Positions 23,739 to 36,142 of a DNA stretch of 64,000 bases are shown in pieces. The notes under the pieces were generated by a model that was not told where the DNA came from, made no database searches, and was given only the letters and a program-made list of their open reading frames with translations. The translations under genes and the position numbers were made by a program. This DNA is from Stropharia rugosoannulata (taxonomy: Eukaryota; Basidiomycota; Agaricomycetes; Agaricales; Strophariaceae), in assembly GCA_028532985.1 (NCBI GenBank), contig JANCIK010000004.1, positions 3,410,001 through 3,474,000 on the forward strand, written 5' to 3'. The number at the start of each line of letters is the position of its first letter. Position 1 is the first letter of the stretch.

Positions 23739-24485
23739 ATGCTATCGTGTCTGCGGGTGGCAAGTGGCCGCGCCCTCCCGCGCATTCTTACCCGACATGC
23801 GCGTTCAATAACCACAGACCGCTCTTCGACGCCTGGAGACCGCGTCTCTAACCAACACAGGCAAGAAGCCCTGGATGTCTTCTCCCCCAACTTCAACAAC
23901 CCCTTCGAGCAGGCGGTTGTAGAAGAAATCCCGAAACCCGAAATCGACCTCAGCACTATGCACCACCATGTTCCTCCCGCAGAGTCGCCTATCCTCCAGT
24001 TCTTGACTACCATGATAATGCGGCACGGCGAATACGCGAAGGCGCAGAGGGTCGTCTCCAACATGCTTCTCCACATATACGCTATGACACGGAGTCCCCC
24101 GATGCCTATTGTTGAGCAAGCCGTGTTGAAGGCATCGCCCGCTGTCAAATGCAAAAAGCTGAAGCAGAGAGGTGGAAAATCTGGGCTTAAACCCATGGCT
24201 CTCAATGAGCGGCAGAGAACCAGTCAGGCGCTCAGGTGGATTCGGGAAGAGGTCTACGGAGAGAAAAAAAATAAAGGTAGCATGAGAGGAAAAGGTACAC
24301 CGGGAAGGTTGGCAGAGCAGAGGTTAGCTATTGAAATGATTAACATCATCAAGGGGACAAGCTCGGTGCTTGAGCGCAAGAGGAAGATGCATGAGGATGC
24401 TATGGCTAATAGGTGCGTTTGGTTACTGTATCGACATCCACTCTTTCTAATATAAATACACAGGGGTTCCTTGTCTAAACGTTGA
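23739..24485 (+). CDS. Mitochondrial small-subunit ribosomal protein uS7m
   Basis: Exons 23739-24412 and 24464-24485 encode 231 residues. The start at 23739 gives MLSCLRVASGRALPRILTRH, an Arg-rich, acid-free presequence. The mature part has uS7 features: LTTMIMRHGEYAKAQRVVSNML near the start of the fold, then the long helical C-terminal region with SQALRWIREEV and AEQRLAIEMINI, ending HEDAMANRGSLSKR. uS7 organises the head of the small subunit by binding the 3' domain of the rRNA and lies at the mRNA exit. The second exon adds only seven residues and the stop. This is the bacterial-type protein, as expected for mitochondria. Confidence 0.9.
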
Positions 24486-25330
24486 TGTACATCGGAAAAG
24501 TATACTCTAATTTTAATTCGCAGTATTCAAATTGTGCATCAGCTCTTCAGCTCAGAAGGCTGTTTTCATGGTGCTAATACTTATTCGGCCTGTGCAATTG
24601 ATTTGTCTTCAGTTCAGCTTCAAACACCTCCAATTACACGGAGCTCGTTCTGACTGTGTATCTAACACTCCGTGGTCCATGTGAAGCTTGACATAGCAAC
24701 CTAATCAAATACGATTGCAGACCGCAAGGTTTGGCTCTTCCAGTCGCACACAGCACATGCAACATGCCTCTTTTTGAACATCATCCTATGGTATATATAC
24801 TCTAGTTCTTCTGGAATATATTACACGACATATTTATGGATGTCCTTGAACCGGTAAGGTTCACCCCACAGCATTTCCGACGCAGTACTGATCCATCCCC
24901 TCTCATATCATTTTTATTCCTCTTAGCAGCCAAGTCTCTTGACCCCGTAAACATATATGTTGATAAACCCCATATTGTCAAGCAGTCTTTCTTTCGGGCA
25001 CCAGAAGACTGCGCATTATGCAAAGCATATGCACAGCCCTACAACAACAACCTCCATTGGACATGTCCAGTTATTCTCGCTACGTGTTTTATCTCATGTG
25101 CGATGCTATGGCTAAGACCACCACATTAAACCCATCACCAGTATGCTTGTGTAGACCTAGAAGTGGCGGCTGTTCCGATTGTGCGTGAATTGTGGCCTAT
25201 CGGGGAAGCCGAACTTCAAAAAGCCGACATATACAAACAGTTATGTGTTTCCATTCCCTTCATTTCTTTCACTCTTCTACCCATCTTGGGTAGCACGCTG
25301 CTGGTCTAGCGCTTGTCCCTACCCTTGCAA
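24486..25330. other. Intergenic between uS7m and the 7-TM gene
   Basis: About 850 bases. An open frame at 24836-25129 (97 residues) has no recognisable family and no clear splice link to a neighbour, so it is not called as a gene. A TATATATA-like stretch lies near 24791. Confidence 0.5.
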
Positions 25331-26777
25331 ATGGGATTCTATACTGTTTCGGCCAGCTGGGGAGAACTTTTGGGCGGATGGTGTAATGCCGTACTGTATG
25401 GTGGGTCTGTTAAACAAGAAAGTAGGCTAAATGCGAGACTAACTATTGCGCCCCCTAGGACTCAAGTTCGTATCGTGCCAATCACACTTCCCTTACTGGT
25501 TTATTGATTTTCTGTAGCATCCTTGTATTTGGGAGTTGTATGTACATTCTCATCAACAAACGGCGGAAGGGCCAACATGTATCACCGTGGGTATTAGGTT
25601 TAATAACAGCTACTGTATTATCTGACCGTCTTTAATGTTCTAGGATCTTTTTTACCTGCGCTGTAGTCCAATTCCTAATATCAAGCATACACGTATCGCT
25701 CAACCTTAGGCTAATCATGAACGCATTTCTCAACGTCAGCACCGGACCGGGTGCGTCGGATGCTTACCTTGCTCAGGAAACGATCCCCGAGCAGATTGGC
25801 ATGAAGGCTCTGTACTTTGCCAACGTACGCGTTGATGCACCATTTTTGTTTCGTTTCACCGGCTGATCATGTCACTCTAGTCAGCCATCGGAGATGCGGT
25901 GCTTGTCTGGCGCATGCACATTCTCTGGGGAAGAAGTATTTACATTGCTATCCTACCGGTGCGTCGCCCACCGCATCTCGTCTAGCACACGGCCATACTT
26001 ATCTCGCGACATTGAACTTTCGCTAACCATACTAGTCCGCTATGGTAGCCGTGTCAGCAGGCAAGTGCCTCCAAACCAATTCCCATGTCATGTCACGTGC
26101 TGATGGAGCTGCGCCCCACCCTTTCATCCTCTAGTCAGCGGCTTTCTTGCGACCTCCCTGATAGCACGGGACGGCGATGCGGCGTGGACGCGCATCCTGC
26201 GGTACCTGCTCGTATCGTGGTCGCTCTCCATCGCGACGCAGGTGTGCGCGACGGCGCTCATCGCGTTTCGCATCTGGGCGTACGCGGCGCGCATACCCGC
26301 GCACGTCGTGCCCGCGGATGAGCGTGAGCGGAAGGATTACATGGCTGTGGCATGGATCGTCGTCGAGTCGGGGGCCGTGTACACCGCGTCGACGATCCTG
26401 CTGCTGGTGTTCTTCGTTCTCAACACGCAGGCGAGCAACATAATCGGGAAGGCGCTGGGACAGATATCGGTATGTGTGCCTGTGGCTCTTTGATGGTGGT
26501 GTGTAGCGGCTTGTCAACTGATACGTGTGTCGTTTCTGCCTCCGTTTCCTAGTCGATCGTGCCTACGCTGATTATCGTCCGCGTCAATCTGAGCGGCGAT
26601 GTGCGAAGAAGGAATGATAAGCCGGTCTCTATCAAGTTTGTTAATTCGTACGCACCGTCGTCGTTTCTGGAGGGTCGGCAGGAGCAGACCGCAAGTTCGA
26701 TCGGCCCAAGCATGGACATTCCCGGTGGGTCGTCTACTCAAATTGCTACCTTTGTATCGATGCAAGGGGATGTATAA
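25331..26777 (+). CDS. Seven-transmembrane protein of an uncharacterised Agaricomycete family
   Basis: Seven exons, 25331-25404, 25518-25586, 25644-25824, 25881-25958, 26036-26060, 26135-26469 and 26553-26777, yield an open 328-residue protein. It opens MGFYTVSASWGELLGGW. Hydrophobic segments include GGILVFGSCMYILI, IFFTCAVVQFLISSIHVSLNL, ATSLIA and the following RYLLVSWSLSIATQVCATAL, YMAVAWIVVESGAVYTAST and LLVFFVLN. A soluble Ser/Thr-rich tail follows (EGRQEQTASSIGP). Exon 4 carries the family-typical SAIGDAVLVWRMHILWGRSIYI. I recall many Agaricomycete paralogs of this layout without a known function; a receptor-like role is only a guess from topology. The intron at 26061-26134 begins GC (gcaagt) instead of GT, and the neighbouring exon is only 25 bases. 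Confidence 0.8.
26061..26134 (+). other. GC-AG intron in the 7-TM gene
   Basis: The reading frame is kept only if the donor after GCAG is gcaagtg. The acceptor is ctctag before TCAGCGGC. Joining restores AVSGFLATSLIA, which matches the family pattern. Apart from T to C at position 2 the donor fits the consensus. Confidence 0.75.
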
Positions 26778-27068
26778 CTTGTAGCCTTTATATATTATTT
26801 TACAATAATGATGTCATCAGAAATTCAATGTCTCTAGTCTTGCGAGCTAAATTTTCGTAGGAAAAATAAGAACAGCTGCATTCATTTAAGAACTCCGAAT
26901 GAATCTTGAACGAGAGAAGCAGTCTAACGGATGGTTCTTAACATTCTTGAGCTATGTATGTAGCTTAGAATCCACTAAGTATTCTTAGTTACATAGATTT
27001 GTAACGTCTAAATAGCGCTCAGTGCTGATGACTTAAATTGAGATCAAAAAGAAAAAGAAAAAAAGAAT

Positions 27069-28574
27069 TTAGTTACGGGTAGTAGGATCAGGTACATGTC
27101 CTACATAGGCAGAGTTCTGCCAGAGCAATCTGAATGGATCGTGGTCGTTCAAATCATGACCGAAACTCATGTCTTCGTCGTCTTGATAGGGCCAATGGAG
27201 TGGTATCAAAGGTTTCCCATCCTCCCAACGTTGCAAGGTGCACAGTGCTCGAAGAGAACTAAGACTTTGTGGTGCCTCAGCTCGCCAGTAGTCCAGCAGA
27301 GAAGACGGTATTTCGAGTGTAAGAGGTTTCTGGGCTCGTTTCTGGGCGAAGCTGATGAAGAATGTGAGAGACGGCTCATCCTTCAAGCTATACCTGTCCT
27401 CCCCAATATGGTACCCAAGGTACATAAGGTTAGGCCAGAGCTCCAGTGCATAGTCGAAGTAGCTACTATGTGAGCTTTCTTGGACGAAACGTGCGGCTTC
27501 AATGACAGTCAATTGTTCAATTCCAACGGTAATGTATGAAAGGTCTTGTGAAAAGCGTGCCCACGGGATGTTATTACACGCAATGAGCACTACTTTCCTG
27601 AGTGATGACACTGATGTTTTTCGGAGGATGGGGAATGGGGTCCTTTTGAGTACCATCGACTTCAACGCCGGTGTGTCAATGTGCTTCAAAAGTTCTACGA
27701 TAGTTGGGCTGCCGCATCGGAAGTCCTTCAGTGCTTTCATAGTAAGCAGCGGACCGACTATACTCCCAGGTGGGTCTTCTATGCGCATTTCGCTGATAGA
27801 CAAGTTGCGCAAGCAAGGTATTTTCAACACCTCTTTTAGCTTGTCTAAGCGCACACCGGGACTGTGGCGCATTCTGTCCGAGTTGTCGTCGATGCGAAGG
27901 GTATGTAAGTTGGAATAAGCGTCTTGAGGAAGAGAGTTACTGATGAAAGTCGACGCATCCAGCCTAACCGATTGCAACATTGGGGCGGCCGCTCCGTTGA
28001 AGAAGGTGTAGTGAGGCGAGTGAAGTGTTAATCCGACCGGTATCGAAACTCTGCGATCTCCTCGGCTTCGAAGGTGGTAGACGGGCATCGCACAGAACGT
28101 AAATTGCTCCAAGTGTGGTGTACTTGCATTCGCCAACAACTCTTCATATTCAACGGCAGATTCCATGTTGTTGAAAAGTATTGTGAACCTCTTCCATCGA
28201 GCCTGCTGCTGGATTATGGCCTGCAGGAGAGCACGATCACGATCATCGGGGGCAATGGATAGGTGATTTGCTGTGGACCCTTTGCGAAGATCCAAACGTA
28301 TGTCCAGCAGCTGAATGTCAGATCTAGCCAGGTATGCTGAGAAACGTGCCACATGAGTGTTAGGAAGGTCCGGGTTCTTTATATACTGGAATGTGCTCCA
28401 AAGCCGTGAAAGAGCTAATGCATTGGCTCTCCATGACGAGCAGACATGCGTGACCGTCACCTCGAATGCTGTTTTATTAACAGCGTCCTCGACATGGGTG
28501 CCATCACGATACTGCTCTTTGTGAGCATAGAGAAAGATAAGGGACAGTAACTCTCCTGAAAGAGAAGATGCCAT
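27069..28574 (-). CDS. F-box/LRR-type protein
   Basis: A single-exon frame of 501 residues. It opens MASSLSGELLSLIFLYAHKE, a shortened F-box-like helix, followed by VTHVCSSWRANALALSRLWS, the usual second half of the Agaricomycete F-box module. The body has leucine-rich stretches, for example LHTLRIDDNSDRM, CLRNLSISEMRIED and LKSMVLKRTPF. Its closest visible relative in the window is the broken copy at 1835-2340, which shares three separate segments in the same order. It is presumably an SCF adaptor; target unknown. It converges with the 7-TM gene (291 bases apart). Confidence 0.8.
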   Translation of the reverse strand: MASSLSGELLSLIFLYAHKEQYRDGTHVEDAVNKTAFEVTVTHVCSSWRANALALSRLWSTFQYIKNPDLPNTHVARFSAYLARSDIQLLDIRLDLRKGSTANHLSIAPDDRDRALLQAIIQQQARWKRFTILFNNMESAVEYEELLANASTPHLEQFTFCAMPVYHLRSRGDRRVSIPVGLTLHSPHYTFFNGAAAPMLQSVRLDASTFISNSLPQDAYSNLHTLRIDDNSDRMRHSPGVRLDKLKEVLKIPCLRNLSISEMRIEDPPGSIVGPLLTMKALKDFRCGSPTIVELLKHIDTPALKSMVLKRTPFPILRKTSVSSLRKVVLIACNNIPWARFSQDLSYITVGIEQLTVIEAARFVQESSHSSYFDYALELWPNLMYLGYHIGEDRYSLKDEPSLTFFISFAQKRAQKPLTLEIPSSLLDYWRAEAPQSLSSLRALCTLQRWEDGKPLIPLHWPYQDDEDMSFGHDLNDHDPFRLLWQNSAYVGHVPDPTTRN

Positions 28575-31500
28575 TGTTCGAAAAGGCTATCTTCTGTGCT
28601 AGATTGGTTGTCGCTTGTTATCGATGATCAGGCCTCAGGTCTTGAAGGCTGTGGCTGGGGGTTGAGGCCAAAGCAGGGTGCGAACTGATTTAGGTGATTC
28701 TTGGGCAATGCAAGAATTCTCATAGGCTGCGTGATCTGGACACAGGGACATAACAGAATGAAAATGAGAGTTAGTAAGTTGCAACTAACCATCCAAAAAA
28801 AACGGGCAATTCATCACCTTTCTGCCAATTAGTCGACAGGAGATCATGTCAAGCTACTCTAAAACGATCGCAATCGCTGAGATCATGACCAAATATGTCT
28901 TCATCTCCTTCGCAGAGCCACTACAACGGTATGGCAGTCCGTGCCTCTAGTGCTGGAAAGGATAGGTTCTTGAATTGAATTGATCCCCCTCGATCCAATA
29001 CAGTATACAGCGGATAGATCTATCTTGAATGTCATCGATATCGGAGCGCGGGGCTGGGCCAAAAAAAATTAAGAAAAGAAAAGTTCAGCTAGACAAAAAA
29101 AATAAAAGAGCACAGCCGCATAGCTTGTGAGAAGAGTCGGCCAAAGGTGTTGATACTGGACCAGATTCGTGCGTTTGAATTCGACCGCCATGTATGAAAC
29201 TCGAGAAAAACTTGTCCAGGGGGTATGAGAACTAGCTTGAGTGCTGAGATTGAGAATAACAGCAGACCATGCAAGTTAACGCATTGATGGCCAGAGCAGA
29301 TGTTTCAATAAACTCGAAACGAATTGTAGAATTACACCAGTGCATTCCATGCAAGTAATAGACTACCCATATTGGGAGGTAGGTCTTCGACTATCAAGGT
29401 AGTTGACTCTCACACCTGCCTGCATGAATTCGTGAAGTAAAGAACGTATTCACTTTCAGGGGAGGTTGGAGATGTTTGAAGATAATAGTTGGGAACCACG
29501 CTGAGGTCTGCGGTGTTCGCTGATTTTGAATCAATAGGAAAATTAGTAGGTCGCTGCCATCGTCCACGCTGTCGAAGCTTCCAAGACAGCCAGGTCGTCA
29601 ATTTTAGACGATACGAATTGACAATTTAAACCAACTTTCCCGATGGGAAAGTCCAGGAAAATACCAATTAGTCAAATGCCAAACCAATTCAATCATGCTG
29701 CGAGATGTTGTGTTATAATTGCTTGAAGGTTCCTTGATATATCAAGAAAGTACACCAGGGCTACGGAAGAGCCAATGCCACATTTTACCACAAAAAGTAG
29801 ACGTGGGCGGGGGGTGGCTTCGCATGCTGATACGTTGTATAACTCCTCGATCTGGGCGCTCTGTGGTCGATCACGAGCGCGCAGAATATAGATCATAATA
29901 TGTTTGCTGTTAGCAGGCATATCCTATCAGATTGTTATGAACGACGTTAGCACTAGATCACTGGAAGAATCAAATGATGACGAACATAAATTTGAGTTCC
30001 GTCAGACGACCAGGCGTAGATATACCTTGATTAGCACTAGGCTGTCTCGACGTTGTACATAGTGGCTTGACGTATTCCCACAGGACTGCTAATAAGCCCC
30101 AGGGCACAGAGATGGCAGATGGAATTCAATCACACATTAAAAGTAGCTTGTGCGAAATAGTCTATTTTGGGATAAACTTTGTTGAATTTCTTATTCAATT
30201 AGTAGGACGAGGTCGCAACGCACGAAGTGTTGGATTTCGAGGTTCAGTGAAGAGTGAGTCACGATCCAATACTGTAACGATACAAATTTGTGGAATGAGT
30301 TTTGTTTAGTTGTATCATGGTTGAGGCGATTACTTACTTTGCGGCAATGTACAGTGACAAGTAAAAGACAGAGTGGATTGTAGGTTCGTTCCGGGTTGAG
30401 CAGTCTTGAAAACCTGTTAGGCCCTCCGTTGACTAGCAGTAGGCACGATTGGTATGATTGAGTTTCATTCAACGTAGTATGGCCGCCAGATCAACATCCG
30501 TAGTCTCGATTGGAGGGTAGCACCAGGCAAAGATGAACGCGCGTTTGTATCGAGTACATGTCCCGTTGTTGCATTTTTGTCGAGTCGGTCCTCTCCTACT
30601 CTGCTCCGATTAAGAGCATATCGACGTTCGGCAAGAATAGGAAGCCATTGTCCGAGGAAATCTGTGCTCTTCCAATCGAAACCTGGATATATGCGTGACG
30701 TATGCTTGCTTGGGCTCTTACAGTCTTGAGATAGGACTGGTTCATAGTTCATCGAAGCTTTGCAGCGGAATTTGTGATAGGAGTTGTAGTGTAGATTTTG
30801 GAATCGCCTCTCAATAGCGAAAAGCCCGAGAAAATCCATGAACTTTGTCCTTCGCAACTTTTTTCAATAAGAAGTTCAGGCATTTAATTGAAGTCCGAGC
30901 CGTTGCTGAGGTAGGAAGCAGAGAGATTTAGCATTCGAGGACGTGGCGAGATGGTGGCTTGCGGAAGGCTGGTTGCGTGTTTGTGGGTGGCCGTGTTCCA
31001 CATTTGGGTCGCCGCTCTGGCGCACGCTCCTTCATCATCAACATTCAACTGTTTTTCGATCATATTCAGAGTTCCATGCCCGCGCATCCAAGACGACGAC
31101 TCACAGCTGAAATCAGTGTATTCAGAATGTCAATTTATTCCTGAAACAGACAGTGACACAACAAACAAAAAAAAAAAAAAACATCCAGGAGTTATTTTGA
31201 AGGCGCTTTCATGAAAATGTAGACCACCACCAATCGCTCATCGTCTCCGACAGTTGTAGGATTTTTCTCATGCTTCGGTGAAGCATCAGACATCAGATGA
31301 GCACAGAATGAAGGCATTTTGGACGTTCTTAGTGGATATATGCGCGTCGCTAGCCGTCAGGTCGGTCGGAGGGGCACTGGTGAGCTTCAGTATTCGCTTG
31401 GTTACTCGACCTGGAGCTTTGTTACCTCTTTAGTTGGCTGCGGCTGAAGACGCGTTCTGGTTGTTCAAGATATCCATGTCTCGAATTCTACAAGTTCATG

Positions 31501-34483
31501 CAAGGAAGTCGCGCTTGACGTCCTCGACTGGCACGCATCCTTGACGCATCCCCCACTATCAGTAGTGCGAAGTCGAAGCAAGACTTCGCATCTTCTTCTC
31601 GATCTCCTAGTCTTCAAGGAAAAGTCTTCAAGCACACTCTAGTCTCAGAATATCAAGAAGGTTTCAAGAGTTTGCACGCAAGAGTAGAAATGTTCTGCGC
31701 CCCACCACCAATTATCTGGTCGCAATCTGGTCTGCCTCTCTGGATAAAGACTCTTGAATGTATGCTCTGAGTCTTCAGGAATCTTCGAGTCGACTGAGTT
31801 CATTGCACATCCAAAAAACGTCCGAACAACAGTGCATTGGCATATATTCAAAATATACACTCTCTTTCGCTGGAGAAAATCCCTCGTGAATGGCCCATCG
31901 CCGCATTGCTTCTATATTTCCCCAGTTTCCTTGCTCTTGAGACTAGAGTCATCTTTCTGCTTGCTTTCTGCTCAAGCATATTCTTGGCTGTCGATCCTGT
32001 GACCGTGACCGTAACACTCGTCACGTCAGTGTCGTCCACAAGGAGCGGGCTACGAGGGACGACGGTGGCAACGACAAGGTAACAGACATTTTCGAGCGAC
32101 AATAAATGGAGGGGATGACCAGACTCTGCTGATTCACCTGGGATTTATAATTTTCTGTGCAAAATTGGGGTTGACAGATCCTTTTTGCTTCGACGCAACT
32201 TCGAAGTCTGGGGACTGTAATCTGCTAGTAGCCAAGGCGAAGGTAAGGTCTCTTCGGGTTAATGTCTTCCCTGGCTCCCAATTATTGTGAAAGAAGAATG
32301 GTCGCCTAGTCTTTAGTCTGACTGCAAAGCCTGATAAAGATACTTGGATCTTTTGACACAGACGAGTCGGTCGACAAGTATTGCGGGGATCTCAGCGTAG
32401 GAATTTCAGCTAAGGCGACAGGAAGATCCTGAACTGGTGATGCTCGACTGGTGCTCTTGGTGGACAATCTACTAAGTGTATCGTCGAGTGCGCCGTGTGC
32501 GGTCCTTGGGGATTCAACGAAAAATGGCGAATGATGCAAAACAAAGGAAGATGGGTAAAAACGAGCCCCTTGTCAACAACTATTCACGGCTCTATAGACC
32601 ACGCACCTTTTATACTTTTCCCTCCGCTTTGGTCATTCATGCTCCTGCTCCTTCCCTTCCAGCAAATTTGAACGCGAGAATGATTGTGGGGTCCCCAGGA
32701 TGCTCAGAAGGGGAAATCACTTCATAACATCCTTTCAGGGTATTCAGTCCTGAGCGCAGTCTGAACTCGGCGCGTACGGCAGCCCATTTCTGGCGTTGCT
32801 CCCGATTTTTGCGTCCCTGGTCGCCGTCGCTTTTTGCACTCCTCCTCTGGTAGCATTTAGTCAACAGCTTACAATCATTTTCCTCTTCCTCTTCTTCAGC
32901 TCAGCGCTGCACGCGCTGCTTACCATCCTTTTTCTGGGCGTCTTTATTCTCGTTTGGAATTTCCATAACCTCCGGCTCCCTCTCCCCCGATGTCGACTCA
33001 TACTGAGGCTGGAAGTGTACTAACTCACCTACGAGCTGCTCAACAACCGCCCACACCTCCGTCTACTAAACCTCACGCCGTTTTGCCAAATCTCGCATAC
33101 CCGTCGCGTACAGACTGTGATAATACCCCATGGGCCATTTGTCCGGAACCGCTGGCCATTAAAGTTTGTAGATTTCAATTTTCGCTTCTTCATATTTATC
33201 TGATTCAAGTCTGCTCCTCGTTCTTGCAGCCAACGGCTTGCACGCGGTATGAGGAGACGTTTGTTTTTGTGAATCCCATGGCGATTGGGGTAAGTGTCAT
33301 ACGTTCATTTAGAGCATGCGAGACTCGTGCTAACTTTCAATTTTAGCCCCCTGCCACAGTTAATCATCAACAGGATCAGGATGGGACTCCTCGGCCACTT
33401 TTTCGCTCGTCTCATACTGTTAAGTGGCTCAGGCGGGCTTTGGTGGTGCGTAAACCTTCTTTCTGAGGCAGAATATACCTTGACTTTTGTTGGTCAGGGG
33501 CAGGCATCTAGGCTTCGTCGCCACGTCAAAGTTGTTAAGCTAAAAATCTGCAACCTCCGCCTCTGAAAAGGTTAACGGCAACGAGGTGTCAAAAATTGCA
33601 TGCTCAAAATACCCAGTCTCATCGCGGTGACGTTGTATCGACTTGAAAAAAGGAACACGCACTGCTGTTCATTCTGTTATTGTTAGTCGCTTTCTTGTGC
33701 AAATGTTTTGCCAATTTGAATTCTTCGAGCACTCTCTTCATTTGCTTCATGTTCATGTTATATTCATGCTAATCTTCTTTTGTTGTCTATTATCGCGCAA
33801 TTTGTGGACTCACATCTTGGTTATTCCTCATTCCCTCTAGGCCATATTCGCGTAATTGCACATGTACCATATTTTATCACACCGTTGAATGTCACACTTT
33901 TCTTGCTGATTTGCTGACTACTGAAAACATTCTTCAAGATCTTGAAATCACACAAGTTATCTTGGTCAATTGCTGCTGAGTTTGGCACACGTGTCTTGAA
34001 GCTGGAAGCTTGAACGTCTCTTGAAGACGAGAATGGTTGAGGCCCACACAATGACAGAAAAACCCAAATTGATTATGCAGAAACAAACCAAGAAGCACAT
34101 ATGGAAAGAAGGAGGGAAAAGAGACATACTTCTCTGCATGCACACTGCCACGTCATCGATTGGAGGCATGAAGAAGAAATGCGTGGGAAGATTTTCTGAT
34201 TTCTTATCTGAGCCCTACCTGGTCTGTGCGCGTAGCGTCATCGCTTATTTCCATAACTTGGGGCTCCATCGGCGCCTACAACTCGCTACTTGTTTGGAAA
34301 CGATAACTATTGGCGACTTTGCCTGAATGCGAACATTCAATAATGCTATATACAGAGTAAAATCATGCAGAAAGACGATGGAACACAAAACGGAAAGGAC
34401 TATAACGTCAAGAAACGTGAGGAAAACTAAGTCGACGCAAAACCATGCCACCAGAAACCGCTGAGAACGAATCAAAGAATGAA
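28575..34483. other. Long gene-poor stretch
   Basis: Nearly 6 kb with only short, overlapping, unconvincing frames on both strands. Noted landmarks: a perfect 8-base-stem hairpin (gcgaagtc ... gacttcgc) at about 31567-31589, a run of 16 A near 31166, and a minus-strand frame near 32650-32860 with a faint basic-helix look. None is strong enough to call. No tRNA or terminal inverted repeat pair of a transposon was recognised by eye. Confidence 0.5.
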
Positions 34484-36142
34484 TCAATCATCAGTCAAAT
34501 GCAGAAGTTGTTCTGCAAGACCACGTGCAAAGAAGTTGAACTGAGGTTGAGTTAGTACTCCATCGGGAACCAGGCCATTAAGGAATGTAGTTCCATCTGC
34601 CATATTTTCCTGTGGTATATTGAGACGTCGTCTGAGCCATCTGGAGCTACAGAAAACAAATTTACGCACAAAGGGGTAATCTATTGAATATAAAATTCTG
34701 CCAAGGCCGATTTGAGATGCGTGGAACGTAAGAAGTTCAGGTGCGAAATTGCCAGAGCAGGTTTCAAAAACGTTGTTTTGCCAATAAAATAATAGATCTT
34801 GTTTCATTGGAAGCGCGTTAAGAGGAATCTGCTTGACGAGCTCTATAACAGATAGAATTAGTGTTTGTCTCGATATACAATTGCTCTTTTAACTTGCGTG
34901 ATTGAATCCGAACCAGGTCTGAAGGAATTCGTTCTCCCATGTGGCCTACGATTATGCTGACATTGGGGAACCGACTAAAAATGCCTTGGTTAATGGCTCG
35001 TACTAGTAGGTATCACAGTCGGGTTAATATGCTTACTCAAAGACTCCATTTCCAATTACTCTAAACGTTGAACATTTCATCTTTAGCAGGTACGCGTCTT
35101 AGTCATCAAATATTACTTACCCGAGGACGTGTCCCGCGAGAGTTGCCGTGAATTGCTCAGCTGGGCCAACGAGGAAGTGTGCGTGTGCATATTGGAAGTT
35201 GAGGATCGTGGGAATATCTGTGCGGGGATGGAAGTACACCGGGACGTCGAGATCTTGTACCATTTGCCAAAATGGATCGTACGCGGTCGAGTCGAAATAT
35301 AGGGGAGTAGCTTATATATGTAACTAATTTAAAAAACCTGGACTTTCATTGAGGATCAAAAACTACGTACTGCCGTTGTCGCCCGACTCTTGATAGTCAT
35401 TCAATATTGCGCCTTGATTAAATGTAAATCGCAGTTCTACTAGTAAGATTGCATACCTCAGACACACCAAGAAAGCCAAGTGTGGTGACCGTGCGGTTCA
35501 ATTCCATTGCCGCAACTGTGGCATTATGCATTGCTAACGAAGCGAAAGCGCCAAAGCGAGCCGTATTGTTTGCTATATCCGCTGCGAGCTGATCATTTAC
35601 AGCGACTGCCATGGTGGCCGCCATGTCTGGATCGGCAATACCCTGAATGCAAGGCTGATTGCACGAAAGGACCATCTAAAAAGATAACGTGTTTGATAAG
35701 CCCGACATCGAGAACTCGTGAAGCGGACTCGGATGGAATGCATACAAAGTCAATGTTGTTCGCGTCCATTCCGGCCAGGCGCTGTACACCTATGTCAAGA
35801 AGATTGTTCTTGAGTTGTTGCAAGTTCACGCCTGTTAACGTAGTCGAAAATATATTAGTCTCGTAGCGGCTGGAAGGCTAGTAAGTAGGCAGACCCAGAG
35901 GAGGTGCTGTTGTGTTCCTGTATGGTAGTGACAATTGTGTCGACTGTCAGAAGTCGACTCAATGCTTGAAATACCTATTGTACGTACGACAATTGGTTAA
36001 TGAATGCGGGAAAGCTCCATGCTTCTTCAATGGCAATAGACCCTCCTGTGTTTTGGATCAATGCCCTAGGACTTCGAGCGGCTGCAAAGCCGACAAAGCT
36101 GGACAATAAAATAGTGGAGAGTGTTCTTGCAGGCGCAAACAT
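34484..36142 (-). CDS. Secreted amidohydrolase-2 family protein (ACMSD/benzoate-decarboxylase-like)
   Basis: Multi-exon minus-strand gene. It opens at 36142 with MFAPARTLSTILLSSFVGFA, a good signal peptide, then GGSIAIEEAWSFPAF, where the family metal motif would begin. Further exons: 35831-35746 (VNLQQLKNNLLDIGVQRL, MDANNIDF); 35675-35468 (SCNQPCIQGIADP, ANNTARFGAFASLAMHN); one with YDPFWQMVQDLDVPVYFHPR (near 35,300-35,220, the metal/substrate YFHPR block); one with GNGVF (near 35,050); RFPNVSIIVGHMGERIP (near 34,960); and the last parts with NNVFETCSGNFAPELL and RILYSIDYPF. The family uses a Zn or Mn centre and includes decarboxylases of aromatic acids. Two junctions are not resolved (between 35988 and 35831, and near 34,915-34,840), so I cannot exclude a recent defect. 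Substrate unknown. Confidence 0.7.

Noticed and set aside
24836..25129. 97-residue plus-strand frame upstream of the 7-TM gene
   Set aside because: No family resemblance, and no splice site joins it in phase to the 7-TM start, which has a good ATG of its own.
26131..26517. 128-residue Arg/His-rich minus-strand frame
   Set aside because: Antisense to the largest exon of the 7-TM gene, with composition expected of a GC-rich shadow frame.
30951..31214. 87-residue plus-strand frame with a signal-peptide-like start
   Set aside because: It ends in a poly-Lys tract caused by a run of A bases, has no cysteine pattern of a secreted effector and no supporting splice or promoter signal.
31567..31589. 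Perfect 8-base-stem hairpin gcgaagtc/gacttcgc
   Set aside because: Isolated, without T-run, tRNA boxes or a neighbouring gene end; expected by chance in a 6 kb spacer.
32637..32864. Minus-strand segment resembling a basic helix-loop-helix (KNREQRQKWAAVRAEFRLRS)
   Set aside because: The similarity is faint, the second helix is not convincing and no flanking exons of a transcription factor could be assembled.
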